Assembly (NCBI RefSeq): GCF_001421535.1
Contig: NZ_LMKN01000008.1
Location: forward strand, 522,208 to 586,207
Reading direction: 5' to 3'
DNA from: Sphingomonas sp. Leaf20
GTDB lineage: Bacteria; Pseudomonadota; Alphaproteobacteria; Sphingomonadales; Sphingomonadaceae
Length of the DNA: 64,000 nucleotides
The notes under the pieces were generated by a model. It was not told the origin of the DNA, searched no databases, and worked only from the letters and a program-made list of their open reading frames with translations. This document shows, in pieces, positions 44,137 through 53,899 of this stretch (positions within the stretch are counted from its first letter, which is position 1; every line of letters starts with the position of its first letter). The position numbers and the translations under genes were made by a program.

Positions 44137-44717
44137 GCGAGTAGCGGGATCTGCGGCGCGGCGTCGCGCGGCAGGACGCCGCTGGTGCGCGGATCGGGGA
44201 ACGTCTCGATCGTCCGCTTGACCGCGACAAACCCCTGCGCCCGGTAGAAGCCGAGTGCGCCGGGATGGTCGAGCGTACAGGTGTGCAGCCACACCCGTTC
44301 GACGCCCTTGGTCCACGCGCGTGCCAGCGTTTCCGCCATCAGCCACCGGCCATGGCCCTGGCCGGCAAGCTCGGGCACCAGCCCGAAATACGAAATCTCG
44401 CACGCGGCGGGCTGGCGGAAATCGAGTTCGACCATCCCGACCTCGATCCCCGCCGGATCGATCACCGCGTGGACCTGGATCAGCGGATCGTCGAGGATCG
44501 CCGACAGCGCCGCGTCGGCCATCACCAGCCGGGAGAACCACAGCCACGGTGCGCCGACGCGTGCGAACAGCGTGCGATAGCGGTCGATCGCCGGGCGCTC
44601 CCAGCGCACCAGCCGGAAGCGCGACCCCGGGATCGGCCGAAGCGGCGGCCTGCGCCGCATCTCGAGCGTGGTGACGATCGTCGCCAGCACGTCGTTCGCG
44701 ACCGGGATCAGCGCCAC
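44133..44717 (-). CDS. GNAT family N-acetyltransferase
   Basis: A 194-residue acetyl-CoA-dependent acetyltransferase. The CoA-binding motif is LVPELAGQGHGRWLMAETLARAW and the C-terminal GALGFYRAQGFVAVKRT matches GNAT motif B. The N-terminal 50 residues (Pro/Arg-rich, FRLVRWERP) precede the fold. Substrate unknown. It is translated after hemF with a 15-bp gap, so it is probably co-expressed with haem synthesis. Confidence 0.83.
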   Translation of the reverse strand: MALIPVANDVLATIVTTLEMRRRPPLRPIPGSRFRLVRWERPAIDRYRTLFARVGAPWLWFSRLVMADAALSAILDDPLIQVHAVIDPAGIEVGMVELDFRQPAACEISYFGLVPELAGQGHGRWLMAETLARAWTKGVERVWLHTCTLDHPGALGFYRAQGFVAVKRTIETFPDPRTSGVLPRDAAPQIPLLA

Positions 44718-44732
44718 CGCGTCAGGCGCCCG

Positions 44733-45575
44733 TCACGACCATGTCGCGCGCGGCGGCAGGCTCATCAGGATCGCGTCGATATTGCCGCCCGTCTTCAGCC
44801 CGAACAGCGTCCCGCGGTCATAAACCAGGTTGAATTCGGCATAGCGCCCGCGCCATTCGAGCATCGCGGCCTCTTCCGCCGGGGTGAAGGGTGTTGCCAT
44901 GCGCCGCCGCACGATCCGCGGATAGGCGTCGAGAAACGCCTCGCCGACATCGCGCGTGAACGCGAAATTCGCGTCGAAATCGCCATCGAGATGATCGAAG
45001 AAGATCCCGCCGACGCCGCGCTCCACCTTGCGATGGGGGATGTAGAAATAGGTTTCGGCCCAGTCCCTGAACCGCGGATAATAAGCGGGGTCGTGCGCAT
45101 CGCACGCCGCCTTCATCGTCGCGTGGAAATCGGCGGTGTCCTCGGCGATCGGCAACGGCGGGTTGAGGTCGCCGCCGCCGCCGAACCACCGCTTGGTGGT
45201 GTTGAGGAAGCGGCAGTTCATGTGCACCGCAGGCACGTGCGGGTTCGCCATGTGCGCGACCAGGCTGATCCCGGTCGCGAAGAAGCGCGGATCGTCGCCC
45301 GCGCCGTGGATCGACTTGGCGAACTCGCCCTCGAACGTGCCGCCGACGGTCGAGACGTTGACGCCGACCTTCTCGAACACGCGCCCCTTCATCACGCCCA
45401 TCACGCCGCCGCCGCCCGGCCCGCCCGACGGATCGATCCGGTCCCACGGCGTATAGGCGAACGCGGCATCGGAGCCCGCCTCGCGCTCGATCGCCTCGAA
45501 CGCCGCGCAGATGCGGTCGCGCAGCGATTCGAACCAGTGACGGGCGGCGGCTTGCTGGGGGTCGAGTTCGATCAT
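44733..45575 (-). CDS. hemF: Oxygen-dependent coproporphyrinogen III oxidase
   Basis: A 280-residue cytoplasmic enzyme turning coproporphyrinogen III into protoporphyrinogen IX with O2. Family blocks are GGGGVMGVMKGRVFEKVGVN, HMNCRFL, WFGGGGDLNP, KVERGVGGIFFDHL and EFNLVYDRGTLFGLKTGG. The length is normal for HemF. It uses O2, fitting an aerobic lifestyle. A GNAT gene follows in the same transcript. Confidence 0.96.
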   Translation of the reverse strand: MIELDPQQAAARHWFESLRDRICAAFEAIEREAGSDAAFAYTPWDRIDPSGGPGGGGVMGVMKGRVFEKVGVNVSTVGGTFEGEFAKSIHGAGDDPRFFATGISLVAHMANPHVPAVHMNCRFLNTTKRWFGGGGDLNPPLPIAEDTADFHATMKAACDAHDPAYYPRFRDWAETYFYIPHRKVERGVGGIFFDHLDGDFDANFAFTRDVGEAFLDAYPRIVRRRMATPFTPAEEAAMLEWRGRYAEFNLVYDRGTLFGLKTGGNIDAILMSLPPRATWS

Positions 45576-45650
45576 GGCGCCATCCCTACCCGATCCGGAA
45601 CGGGGCGGGGAGGGGGGCCGTTAATAGGCAAACGGCGCTCATCACAGAGA

Positions 45651-45736
45651 CCCGTCATCCTGACGAAAGTCAGGACCCAGAGCCATAAACGGCGGCGCGC
45701 GTTACCCTGGGTCCTGACTTTCGTCAGGATGACGGG
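45651..45736. repeat. Inverted repeat, CCGTCATCCTGACGAAAGTCAGG family (copy 1)
   Basis: Arms 45651-45680 and 45707-45736 are perfectly complementary (30 bp) around a 26-bp centre. Located between hemF and trmL. Three more copies are in the window (49366, 56968, 58275). Confidence 0.92.
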
Positions 45737-45751
45737 GGCGAAAACCAGCCC

Positions 45752-46201
45752 CTAGGCCGGCCAGCCGCCCGTCTGCCGCAAGGCCTCTGCCGCGACGATC
45801 GCGGTCGCCACCGAGATGTTCATCGAACGAAGCCCCGGCCGCATCGGGATCACCACGCGGACGTCGGCGCGCGCATGCACGTCGTCGGGGACGCCCTTGC
45901 CTTCGCTGCCCATCAGCAGGACGTCGTCCGCACGGAACGCCGCCGCGTCGAGCCGCACCGCACCCTTGGTCGTCAGCAGCACGATCCGACCGCTGACCTG
46001 TCCCAGGAACGCGTCCCAGTCGACGTGCCGGACGACGTCGACCGCGCCGACATAATCCATCCCGGACCGCGCGACCGCCTTTTCGCTCCACGTGAATCCC
46101 ATCGGTTCGATCAGGTCGACCCCCAATCCGAGGCACGCGGCGGTCCGCAGAATTGCGCCGACATTGCCGGCGATATCAGGCTGGTAGAGGGCGATACGCA
46201 T
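45752..46201 (-). CDS. trmL: tRNA (cytidine(34)-2'-O)-methyltransferase
   Basis: A 149-residue SPOUT methyltransferase acting on the wobble base of leucine tRNAs. MRIALYQPDIAGNVGAILRTAA is the TrmL N-terminus; LLMGSEGKGVPDDV and IPMRPGLRSMNISVATAIVAAEA form the trefoil-knot SAM site. Small single-domain size is normal for TrmL. The start at ATG 46201 avoids a 75-residue open extension upstream that does not look coding. Divergent from petA. Confidence 0.92.
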   Translation of the reverse strand: MRIALYQPDIAGNVGAILRTAACLGLGVDLIEPMGFTWSEKAVARSGMDYVGAVDVVRHVDWDAFLGQVSGRIVLLTTKGAVRLDAAAFRADDVLLMGSEGKGVPDDVHARADVRVVIPMRPGLRSMNISVATAIVAAEALRQTGGWPA

Positions 46202-46375
46202 GGCCGGGTCACTAGCGGGAAACCCCGCCGGGTCAAAATGCTGTTGGCAAAGCGGGGTTGCGCCGTCTATCACCGCCCCTGCCTCCGTGGGGACGGTCAG
46301 GCATGGTGGGCATACGGTTCGAACGAACGCGTTGCCCGCGGTGCCCACGATATAAGAACGTATAGGGCGAGATGA

Positions 46376-46960
46376 ATGGCTGCAGTCGACGACATGGTTC
46401 CTCCAGGCGAAACGCCAGAACCCTTCGAAGAGGCGGCTCACGACCCACGCCGTCGTGATTTTATCAACATTGCCGCGGTCTCCTTTGCCGGCGTCGGTGC
46501 GGTCGCGATCGTCCTGCCGCTCATCAACCAGATGAACCCGTCCGCGGACGTGCTCGCGCAGTCGACCACCGAGATCGACCTGTCGAAGATCCTGCCGGGC
46601 CAGGCGATCAAGACGTCGTTCCGCAAGCAGCCGCTATTCGTGCGCAACCTGACGCCGAAGGAAATCACCGAGGCCGACGCGGTCGACGTCTCGACGCTGC
46701 GCGATCCGCAGACGCTCGAGGAGCGCACCAAGGCGGGCAAGAAGAACTGGCTGATTACGCTGGGCGTCTGCACGCATCTCGGCTGCGTCCCGCTCGGCGC
46801 GGGCGAGGGCGAGAACAAGGGCCCGTTCGGCGGCTATTTCTGCCCGTGCCATGGTTCGGCGTACGACACCGCCGCGCGCATCCGCAAAGGCCCTGCACCG
46901 ACCAACCTCCACGTGCCGGACTATGCCTTCAACTCCGACACCGTCGTCACGGTAGGCTGA
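46376..46960 (+). CDS. petA: Cytochrome bc1 Rieske iron-sulfur subunit
   Basis: A 194-residue subunit that takes electrons from ubiquinol. The [2Fe-2S] ligands are in CTHLGC (132-137) and CPCHGS (156-161). The N-terminus has a twin-arginine motif (RRRDF at 25-29) leading into the single membrane helix (about 32-52), as expected for Tat-exported Rieske proteins. First gene of the bc1 operon; petB begins ten bases after its stop. Confidence 0.97.
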   Translation: MAAVDDMVPPGETPEPFEEAAHDPRRRDFINIAAVSFAGVGAVAIVLPLINQMNPSADVLAQSTTEIDLSKILPGQAIKTSFRKQPLFVRNLTPKEITEADAVDVSTLRDPQTLEERTKAGKKNWLITLGVCTHLGCVPLGAGEGENKGPFGGYFCPCHGSAYDTAARIRKGPAPTNLHVPDYAFNSDTVVTVG

Positions 46961-46970
46961 GGAAAACGAC

Positions 46971-48269
46971 ATGAGCTTTCCCTGGGCCAAGCAATACGAA
47001 CCGAAGCTGCCGCTGACGCGGTGGCTGGATGAGCGGCTTCCCGTTCCCCGGCTCGTCTACAACTCGCTCGGCGGCGGTTATCCCGTTCCGCGCAACCTCA
47101 ATTATTTCTGGAACTTCGGCGTCCTCGCCGGCGCCGCGCTGGCGATCCAGATCGTCACCGGCATCGTGCTCGCGATGCATTATGCCGCCAACGGCACGGT
47201 CGCATTCGACTCGGTCGAAAGCATCATGCGCGACGTCAACGCGGGCTGGTTCCTGCGCTATGCGCACGCCAACGGCGCGTCGATGTTCTTCATCGTCGTC
47301 TACACGCACATCTTCCGCGGGCTCTATTACGGCTCGTACAAGGCCCCACGCGAGATGGTGTGGCTGCTCGGCGTGACGATCTTCCTGCTGATGATGGCGA
47401 CCGCGTTCATGGGCTATGTGCTCCCCTGGGGGCAGATGAGCTTCTGGGGCGCGCAGGTCATCACCGGTTTCTTCTCGGCAATCCCGCTCGTCGGCGACAC
47501 CATCCGCATCTGGCTGCTCGGCGGATTCGCGCCGGACAACGCGGCGCTCAACCGCTTCTTCTCGCTGCATTATCTGCTGCCGTTCGTGATCGCGGGCGTC
47601 ATCATCCTGCACATCTGGGCGCTGCATATCCCGGGCTCGAACAACCCGACCGGCGTCGACGTGAAGGGCGAGCAGGACACCGTCCCGTTCCACCCCTATT
47701 ACACCGCGAAGGACGGCTTCGGGCTCGGCATCTTCCTGCTCGTGTTTGCCGGCCTGCTGTTCTTCTTCCCGAACTATCTCGGCCACCCGGACAATTACAT
47801 CCCGGCGAACCCGCTCTCGACGCCCGCGCACATCGTCCCCGAATGGTATTTCTGGCCGTTCTACGCGATCCTGCGCGCCTTCACCGCGGATTTCATCCTG
47901 CCGGCGAAGCTGTGGGGCGTGCTGGCGATGTTCGGCTCGATCCTGCTGCTGTTCTTCCTGCCCTGGCTCGACAATTCGCCGGTGCGGTCGAACAATTACC
48001 GGCCCAAGGCGCGGATCGCGTTCTGGGTGCTGGTCGTCGACATCCTGGTGCTCGGCTATTGCGGCGGCGCACCGGCGACGGCGTTCTACGTGATCCTCAG
48101 CCAGATCTGCGCTGCCTATTACTTCGCGCATTTCCTGATCATCCTGCCGCTGATCTCGCGGTCGGAGCGGCCCCGGCCGCTTCCCAACTCGATCACTGAG
48201 GCGGTTCTGAACAAGCGTGGCGGCACTAGCCCTGCCCACACCGCGCTCGCGACGAACCCCGCGAACTGA
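46971..48269 (+). CDS. petB: Cytochrome b of the bc1 complex
   Basis: A 432-residue, eight-helix inner-membrane subunit holding the two b haems. Visible are [21 protein letters not shown] with the first haem-ligand helix, the paired His in the second and fourth helices, the [15 protein letters not shown] quinol-site motif and KYxPW-type basic loops. The length is normal. It lies between petA and the cytochrome c1 gene in the classic order. Confidence 0.97.
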   Translation: MSFPWAKQYEPKLPLTRWLDERLPVPRLVYNSLGGGYPVPRNLNYFWNFGVLAGAALAIQIVTGIVLAMHYAANGTVAFDSVESIMRDVNAGWFLRYAHANGASMFFIVVYTHIFRGLYYGSYKAPREMVWLLGVTIFLLMMATAFMGYVLPWGQMSFWGAQVITGFFSAIPLVGDTIRIWLLGGFAPDNAALNRFFSLHYLLPFVIAGVIILHIWALHIPGSNNPTGVDVKGEQDTVPFHPYYTAKDGFGLGIFLLVFAGLLFFFPNYLGHPDNYIPANPLSTPAHIVPEWYFWPFYAILRAFTADFILPAKLWGVLAMFGSILLLFFLPWLDNSPVRSNNYRPKARIAFWVLVVDILVLGYCGGAPATAFYVILSQICAAYYFAHFLIILPLISRSERPRPLPNSITEAVLNKRGGTSPAHTALATNPAN

Positions 48270-48290
48270 AACGGACTAGAGGACACACAC

Positions 48291-49133
48291 ATGGTTCGTC
48301 TCATCGCATCCCTCGTCGGCGCGGCCTTCGTCCTGGTGCTCGGTATCGCGCTGTTCGGCAGCGTCTCCGGGGCCATCACGGATCCGGCGGCCCCGACGGC
48401 CGAGAGTGAATATCACCACCACCCCAAGGAGCTCGACATCGCGTCGAACGGCGTGTTCGGTCGCTTCGACCGCCGTCAGCTCCAGCGCGGGTTCCAGGTC
48501 TACAAGGAGGTCTGCGCGGCCTGTCACTCGCTGCGGCTGGTGGCGTTCCGCGACCTCCAGAAGATCGGCTATACCGAGCCCGAGGTTAAGGCTATCGCCA
48601 GCCAGTGGGTGATCGAGCAGCCGTCGATCAATCCCGAGACGGGCGAGCCGGCAACGCGCAAGAACATCCCGTCGGATCGTTTCCCGTCGCCGTTCGCCAA
48701 CGAGGTCGCCGCGCGCGCCGCGAACAACAACGCGCTGCCGCCCGATCTCTCGCTGATGACCAAGGCGCGTCACGACGGCGGTGCCTATGTCCATTCGCTG
48801 CTGACTGGCTATCAGGCACAGCCCGCCAAGCTGCTCCAGGAGTTCCCGGATGCCAAGACGCCCGAGGGACTGCACTACAACCCGTATTTCGCGAACCTGA
48901 ACATCGCGATGCCGCCGCCGCTGACGTCGGATGGTCAGGTGACCTATGCGGACGGGACGAAGCCGACCGTGGATCAGATGTCGACCGACGTGTCGGCCTT
49001 CCTGACCTGGACCGCCGAGCCCAATCTCGAGGCACGCCATGCCGCCGGGTTCGCGTCGATCATCTTCATCCTGATCTTCTGCGGCCTCGCCTGGGGCGCG
49101 TACCAGAACGTCTGGCGCGACGTGAAACATTGA
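48291..49133 (+). CDS. petC: Cytochrome c1
   Basis: A 280-residue subunit passing electrons to soluble cytochrome c. The haem-attachment site CAACH is at 75-79, with a later Met in the NIAMPPPL segment as probable sixth ligand. The N-terminal signal (residues 1-28) and the C-terminal membrane anchor (ASIIFILIFCGLAWGAY) are typical. It ends the operon; a long hairpin follows about 50 bp later. Confidence 0.96.
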   Translation: MVRLIASLVGAAFVLVLGIALFGSVSGAITDPAAPTAESEYHHHPKELDIASNGVFGRFDRRQLQRGFQVYKEVCAACHSLRLVAFRDLQKIGYTEPEVKAIASQWVIEQPSINPETGEPATRKNIPSDRFPSPFANEVAARAANNNALPPDLSLMTKARHDGGAYVHSLLTGYQAQPAKLLQEFPDAKTPEGLHYNPYFANLNIAMPPPLTSDGQVTYADGTKPTVDQMSTDVSAFLTWTAEPNLEARHAAGFASIIFILIFCGLAWGAYQNVWRDVKH

Positions 49134-49182
49134 TCGCACGGCCCGCCGTCGTGCGGGTCGGGTGATTTCTGGACCAAGGTTC

Positions 49183-49217
49183 GAACGGCGGATCCGGCAA
49201 GGCCGGGTCCGCCGTTC
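49183..49217 (+). terminator. Long hairpin after the bc1 operon
   Basis: A 16-bp stem with one G-T pair (arms 49183-49198 and 49202-49217) and a 3-base loop. No T-run. It starts a 528-bp stretch without a supported gene (49134-49661), which also holds a second hairpin (arms 49275-49284 and 49296-49305) and one copy of the 29-bp inverted repeat family (49366-49450). Confidence 0.65.
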
Positions 49218-49365
49218 TGCTGTGCGGGCCTTGTGAATGTGGAGATGCGCTAGGCGGCGGGCTCTCGCAAATCAGCGTCGCGAGGGCGATACTCGCTCGC
49301 GACGCCCGCCCTGATGCCGAATCAGAAGCGCCCTATGCGCTCAGGGAGCCAATCCCACCCCCACG

Positions 49366-49450
49366 CCGTCATCCTGACGAAAGTCAGGATCCAGAGTAAA
49401 GCAGCGTTGGCGTTCGTGATCCTGGATCCTGACTTTCGTCAGGATGACGG
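49366..49450. repeat. Inverted repeat, CCGTCATCCTGACGAAAGTCAGG family (copy 2)
   Basis: Arms 49366-49394 and 49422-49450 are complementary over 29 bp around a 27-bp centre. It lies in the gap between the bc1 operon and the Gly-rich lipoprotein gene. Confidence 0.92.
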
Positions 49451-49661
49451 ACGGGGGGCGGGCGGGTTCGGATTCCCGTTGCTCTCGAACGCGTGCTCAC
49501 GACCGCACATGACCGACCGGAATCACACCCCCCACCAAACCTCTCGCAACCCCGCCCCCGACGCCCGTCAGCACCGGTTCATGGAACCTGCGGTATGCCG
49601 ATAGGGTTATACGGCGAATGGCGGCGCGTTGGGTCCGCTCTCCACGTATGGGAGATTTCTC

Positions 49662-50315
49662 ATGTTCTTCAAACGCATAGGCTTGGTCAGTCTGACCATC
49701 GGACTCGGACTTGGCGTCGCCGGCTGCACGGATGGCTATGGATATGGCGGCGGCGGTATCGGGTACGCCAGCGATCCCTATTATGGCTATGACGACGGGT
49801 TCGGCGGCTTTGGCGGCGGGTACGGGGGCGGGTATGGCGCAGGCTATGCCGGCGTCGGGCTCGGCTCCTATTATGGCTGGTCCAACGGCTATTATTATCC
49901 GGGGTCGGGCGCCTTCGTCTATGATCGGTACCGTCGCCCCCATCGCTGGAACGGCGCGCAGCAGCGCTATTGGCAGGGGCGTCGCGGCGACTATCGCGGC
50001 AACGGCAACTGGGGCGGCTTCGCCCGCGGCAACAGCCCGGCGGCGCGCGAATATCGCGGCGATCGGCGTGAGGCCAACCGCGATTTCCGTCGCGACCGAC
50101 GTGACGACCGCGGGCAGGTGCGCAGCGGCCAGATCACGCCCGACCAGTACCGCGCAGAGCGTCGTGGTGCACGCCAGGCGTATCGCGGGGAAGCGCGACA
50201 GGATCGCCGCGAATATCGCCAGAACCGCGGCAGCGCGCCGCGCTTCAATGGCTATCGTGGCGGTGGGCGCGGCGGTGGCGGCAACCCCTATGAGGGCATT
50301 CGCACGCCCAAATAA
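49662..50315 (+). CDS. Gly/Tyr- and Arg-rich lipoprotein
   Basis: A 217-residue protein with a lipoprotein signal (lipobox VAGC, about residue 22). The first half of the mature part is Gly/Tyr repeats (YGYGGGGIGY, GGFGGGYGGGYGAG); the second is Arg/Asp-rich with helical RRDDRGQVRSGQITPDQYRAERRGARQA segments, then a Gly-rich basic tail. The helical part resembles RcnB/RHS-like or sphingomonad envelope proteins of unknown function. GGGAG lies before ATG 49662. Outer-membrane location is likely. Confidence 0.8.
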   Translation: MFFKRIGLVSLTIGLGLGVAGCTDGYGYGGGGIGYASDPYYGYDDGFGGFGGGYGGGYGAGYAGVGLGSYYGWSNGYYYPGSGAFVYDRYRRPHRWNGAQQRYWQGRRGDYRGNGNWGGFARGNSPAAREYRGDRREANRDFRRDRRDDRGQVRSGQITPDQYRAERRGARQAYRGEARQDRREYRQNRGSAPRFNGYRGGGRGGGGNPYEGIRTPK

Positions 50316-50327
50316 GTCCCAGACGGG

Positions 50328-50789
50328 TCAGACTGCAGGCGCGTCCTTGGGGCGCGTCTGCACCAGCCCGTTCGACACGAACGTCATCACCATCACGTCG
50401 TCCTGGTTGAACACGCGCATCAGGCTTTTGTAGATTCCCATTTCGGGCCGGCTGGCGGACACGCGCTTTTCGAGGATCTCGGTTTCACAGCGCAGCGCGT
50501 CACCCGGATAGACCGGCTTGAGCCATTTGAGCATGTCGATCCCGGGCGAGCCAAGCCCCGCCTGCCGGTTCGCCTTCAGATTCTCGACCACCATCGCCAT
50601 CACCATCGCGCAGGTGTGCCATCCGCTCGCCGACAGCCGTCCGAAATGCGTCTGCGCCGCCGCCTCGTCGGACAAATGAAAGGGCTGCGGATCATATTTC
50701 GCGGCGAAGGCGGTGACCTCTTCGCGCGTCACCGCATAATGGCCGAACGACGCGGTCGCGCCGACCGAGATATCCTCGAAATACTGCAT
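50328..50789 (-). CDS. MaoC-like (R)-hydratase family protein
   Basis: A 153-residue hot-dog fold protein. FEDISVGATASFGHYAVTREEVTAFAAKYDPQPFH is the MaoC motif, with the catalytic Asp/His region DPQPFHLSDEAAAQTHFGRLSASGWHT. Members hydrate enoyl-CoA thioesters, in fatty-acid or polyhydroxyalkanoate metabolism. The exact substrate is not evident. It starts 11 bases after the stop of the upstream phosphodiesterase gene. Confidence 0.85.
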   Translation of the reverse strand: MQYFEDISVGATASFGHYAVTREEVTAFAAKYDPQPFHLSDEAAAQTHFGRLSASGWHTCAMVMAMVVENLKANRQAGLGSPGIDMLKWLKPVYPGDALRCETEILEKRVSASRPEMGIYKSLMRVFNQDDVMVMTFVSNGLVQTRPKDAPAV

Positions 50790-50800
50790 GCCGCCGCTCC

Positions 50801-52129
50801 TCACCGCTTCCGCACGTTGTGAAAGCGCACGCTGCTGCCGTCCAGCCCCTGCTTCGCGGGCAGTCCGACGAGATCGCGGAGCAACGGCGCGACCGCGACA
50901 TTGTCGAAGCTCGCCAGCGTCTTGCCGTGCGCAAAGCCGGGCCCGTTGGCGATGAACACCGCGCGCATCTCGGGCGCGAACGGGTCGAAGCCATGCGATC
51001 CGCCGCTCGACACCTTGGTCGGCACGCTCTGCTCGACACGCCATCCCGTCTCGGCGAGACACAGATAGCCCGGGACACGCGGATTCCGGCCATAATGGAA
51101 CCGCGCCGGGATCTCCGCCTTGCGCCAGCATTGCAGGTGATCGTGCGGCTTGAGCAGCCGCGCCTCGAGCGATGCTTCATGCCCGGGCACCGCGTTCAGG
51201 CTGGCATAGGCGCCCGTTTCGACCGTCTTGTAATCCGCCGCGTCGGCGATCCGGTCGAGCGCGACGACACGTGTGCTGCTCGTCGCAGCCATGCCGTGAT
51301 CCGCGACGATCACCAGGTTGGCGGTCTGGTCGAGACCCGCAAGGCCGTCGACGAGCATGCCGATGCTGGCGTCGACATCGGCGACCGCCTGGATCGTCGC
51401 GGCGGCGTCGGGGCCGTTGGCATGACCGACGCTGTCGACCGTGTCGAAATACAGCGTCACCAGCTTCGGCCGGATCGCGGCCGGACGCCGCAGCCAGTCG
51501 AGTACCGCGTTGACGCGCTGCGTGCCCGACACCTGCTGGTTGAACTGCTGCCAGTCCTGTGGGCGCGTGCCCCCCGCGATCGCGCCGTGGCTGTCGGGCT
51601 TGGCGGTACCGCCGACCGCGACATTGGCGCCGGGCCAGAACATCGTCGCGGTCCGGATGCCCGCGCGTTCCGCATCGACCCAGATCGGCGTGCTCTCGCT
51701 CCACCAGAACGGATCGTCGCTCGCCATCGTGAAGGTCTCGCCCGGACGCGCGGCGTCCTGCATCTTGTTGCCGACGATCCCGCTGCGATCGGGGCGCAGC
51801 CCGGTCACGAGTGTCCAGTGATTGGGAAAGGTGACGCTCGGAAACGACGGGCGCATGCTGGCGAAGACGCCGCCCGCCCGCAACCGGTTGAGAGTGGGCG
51901 TCACGCCGCGATCCAGATAGTCGGGGCGGAAGCCGTCGATCGACACGAGGATCGTGACCGGCGCCCGCGCCTCATCGCTGCGTTGCGCGACGGACGATGT
52001 CTGTCCGGCGGTACCCGGGGGCGCAGCGGCGGCGGTCGTGATCGGCGCAAGGGCAGGGGGCGTGCCGGGATAGGCGCACCCCGCAAGCGTCAGCGCGAGT
52101 GCCGAGAGCAGGATGTTTCTCATGGCCAT
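50801..52129 (-). CDS. Type I phosphodiesterase / nucleotide pyrophosphatase lipoprotein
   Basis: A 442-residue alkaline-phosphatase-superfamily protein of the ENPP class. A lipoprotein signal ends at LAGC. Metal and catalytic residues are in VSIDGFRPDYL (Asp), PSVTFPNHWTL (nucleophile Thr, Asn), YFDTVDSVGHANGP, VIVADHGMA and GSHGFDP. It would cleave phosphodiesters of nucleotides or lipids in the periplasm. It could supply phosphate, though no Pho box is seen here. Followed closely by the MaoC gene. Confidence 0.88.
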   Translation of the reverse strand: MAMRNILLSALALTLAGCAYPGTPPALAPITTAAAAPPGTAGQTSSVAQRSDEARAPVTILVSIDGFRPDYLDRGVTPTLNRLRAGGVFASMRPSFPSVTFPNHWTLVTGLRPDRSGIVGNKMQDAARPGETFTMASDDPFWWSESTPIWVDAERAGIRTATMFWPGANVAVGGTAKPDSHGAIAGGTRPQDWQQFNQQVSGTQRVNAVLDWLRRPAAIRPKLVTLYFDTVDSVGHANGPDAAATIQAVADVDASIGMLVDGLAGLDQTANLVIVADHGMAATSSTRVVALDRIADAADYKTVETGAYASLNAVPGHEASLEARLLKPHDHLQCWRKAEIPARFHYGRNPRVPGYLCLAETGWRVEQSVPTKVSSGGSHGFDPFAPEMRAVFIANGPGFAHGKTLASFDNVAVAPLLRDLVGLPAKQGLDGSSVRFHNVRKR

Positions 52130-52220
52130 TCGTCCTGTGGGGAAGGTGACCGGCCCTAACCGCGACGCGCGCGCCCGTCACCTTCCAATCCCCTGGAATC
52201 TGGTCGAATCCTTGCCGGAG

Positions 52221-53849
52221 TTACAGGCCGACCGCGAACTTGCCGAACAGCGTCCAGCTGACCGGCGTGGCCCCGTACGCCGCCTTCAGCGCGGCGGGCT
52301 TGTCGTAGACCGCGACGGTCCCGCCCAGCGCCAGTCCGAGCGGCCCGACGATCGGCAGGCGATAGGCATAGCCTGCCTCCGCCTTCGTCACGCGGAACTT
52401 GACGTCGTGGAGCGGATCGTCGTGATCGGGGAAAAGCTCGTCATTGGCGACGTTCTCGACGCGCCCGAAGACGGCGTGCCGCGGCGTCAGCTCATAGGTC
52501 GCCTCCGCGAGGAACGCGCTCAGCTTCTCGCCCGGCACGCGGTCCTTCAGGCTGTAGGCGAAGGTCGTCGACAGCCCCGCGCGCGCATATTGGACGCTCG
52601 CGGTCGAGCGCTTCTCATCCTCGCCCGGATGCTGCGCCTCGGGTTCCTTCAGCCGACCATGGCTGGCCTGCACCGCCCAATAAGGGGAGGGGGTCCAGGT
52701 GCCGCGGATGCTCCACGAATCGAGCCGCGGCGTCTCGATCCCCCAGCGACGCTCGTCGGGTTCACGGCCCTTGAACGCCGACGCCTCCAGCTGAAATGCC
52801 GGCGTCGCATAGCCGGCGGTGACCACGCCATAGGTGATGTGCGTCGAATCGAACCAGTGATGCGTGATCGGCGACATCGGCTGATAGCGTGCCGATCCGC
52901 GGTGCATGAACGCGCTCGGCCCCAGCGCAGGCTCGCCCACCGGGCCGCCATAGACGAAGACGGTCGCGCCGTTGCCCAGCCGGTAATCGAGCTTTGCGGC
53001 CAGCTCCATGAACAGGTCGTGCGGATGCTGCCGATCGACCAGCGGGCGTCCGTTCGCGAGTTCGCCCGTCGCGAACAGGTTCGTGTAGCCGCGCGCGCCC
53101 ATCAGCGGTTCGAGGCTGTTCATCGCGCGCAGCTGGATATGGAACCGCTCGCCCAGATCGCGATCCGCCATCACCATCGCCATCGACTGGACGAACGCCT
53201 CGCTTCGGCCGCGCGGGCCGCCCTGGTCGGTCGCGACGCCCCAGGCATAGCCGTGCGCCATCAGCATCCACTCGCCGGCCTGCGTCATATAGCCGCGCAT
53301 CGGCCCCTCGGCGGTCGGCAGCCGCGACGTCCCGCTGCCCTGGCCGTAGAATCCGGCAGACGTCCCCATCGCCATCCCCGCCATCGCCGAGCCCGCGGGC
53401 ATCCTCGCCGACGCCGCATCGGACGCCGCGCGATACGCCGGGTCCGCGATCATCGCATGGCCCATCGCTGCATGCGCCATCGCCGCGTGCTCCGCCGCCA
53501 TGCCGGGCATCGCGCCATGATCCATTTGCGAATGGTCCATGCCGGTCATCGGGTCGGGCGTCGCAGCCGGCGCCTGTACGGCATGCCCCATCGCGCGATG
53601 GTCCATGGTCGCATGATCGACCGTCTCGCCCGACTCCGCCGCGTGCGTCGCGGGACGATCCGGCATCGTGTGCGGCTTCGCCGTCCCGGCCGGGCTCTGT
53701 TCCGGCTCGGCATCGGGCATCGTCATGCCGCCCATCGGCATGGCATGCTGCGCCAGCGCGTCCGCTGGCATCGCGGCGAATCCTGCACCGCCGACAAGCA
53801 GCATCGTCCTCGCGGCACCAGCCGCGAGCAACCTCGATCGAACAATCAT
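52221..53849 (-). CDS. Met/His-rich outer-membrane protein, probable copper resistance
   Basis: A 542-residue exported protein. After a signal peptide (MIVRSRLLAAG...ADALAQ) comes a Met/His-rich region of about 120 residues (HAMPMGGMTMPD, MDHSQMDHGAMPGM, MAHAAMGHAMI) like the copper-binding repeats of CopB. The rest looks like a beta-barrel (FVYGGPVGEPALG, ending KFAVGL). AAGGA six bases before ATG 53849 sets the start; open frame further upstream overlaps the next gene and is not coding. Copper handling is an inference from the Met/His motifs and the neighbour. Confidence 0.75.
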   Translation of the reverse strand: MIVRSRLLAAGAARTMLLVGGAGFAAMPADALAQHAMPMGGMTMPDAEPEQSPAGTAKPHTMPDRPATHAAESGETVDHATMDHRAMGHAVQAPAATPDPMTGMDHSQMDHGAMPGMAAEHAAMAHAAMGHAMIADPAYRAASDAASARMPAGSAMAGMAMGTSAGFYGQGSGTSRLPTAEGPMRGYMTQAGEWMLMAHGYAWGVATDQGGPRGRSEAFVQSMAMVMADRDLGERFHIQLRAMNSLEPLMGARGYTNLFATGELANGRPLVDRQHPHDLFMELAAKLDYRLGNGATVFVYGGPVGEPALGPSAFMHRGSARYQPMSPITHHWFDSTHITYGVVTAGYATPAFQLEASAFKGREPDERRWGIETPRLDSWSIRGTWTPSPYWAVQASHGRLKEPEAQHPGEDEKRSTASVQYARAGLSTTFAYSLKDRVPGEKLSAFLAEATYELTPRHAVFGRVENVANDELFPDHDDPLHDVKFRVTKAEAGYAYRLPIVGPLGLALGGTVAVYDKPAALKAAYGATPVSWTLFGKFAVGL

Positions 53850-53899
53850 CAAAAATCCTTGGAAAAGCTTGAAAGTCGGCGTGCGTCGGCACCCGGCGA

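Noticed and set aside
49134..49661. Hidden gene in the 528-bp gap after the bc1 operon
   Set aside because: The stretch is taken up by two hairpins and one inverted-repeat element; no frame with coding-like codons was found.
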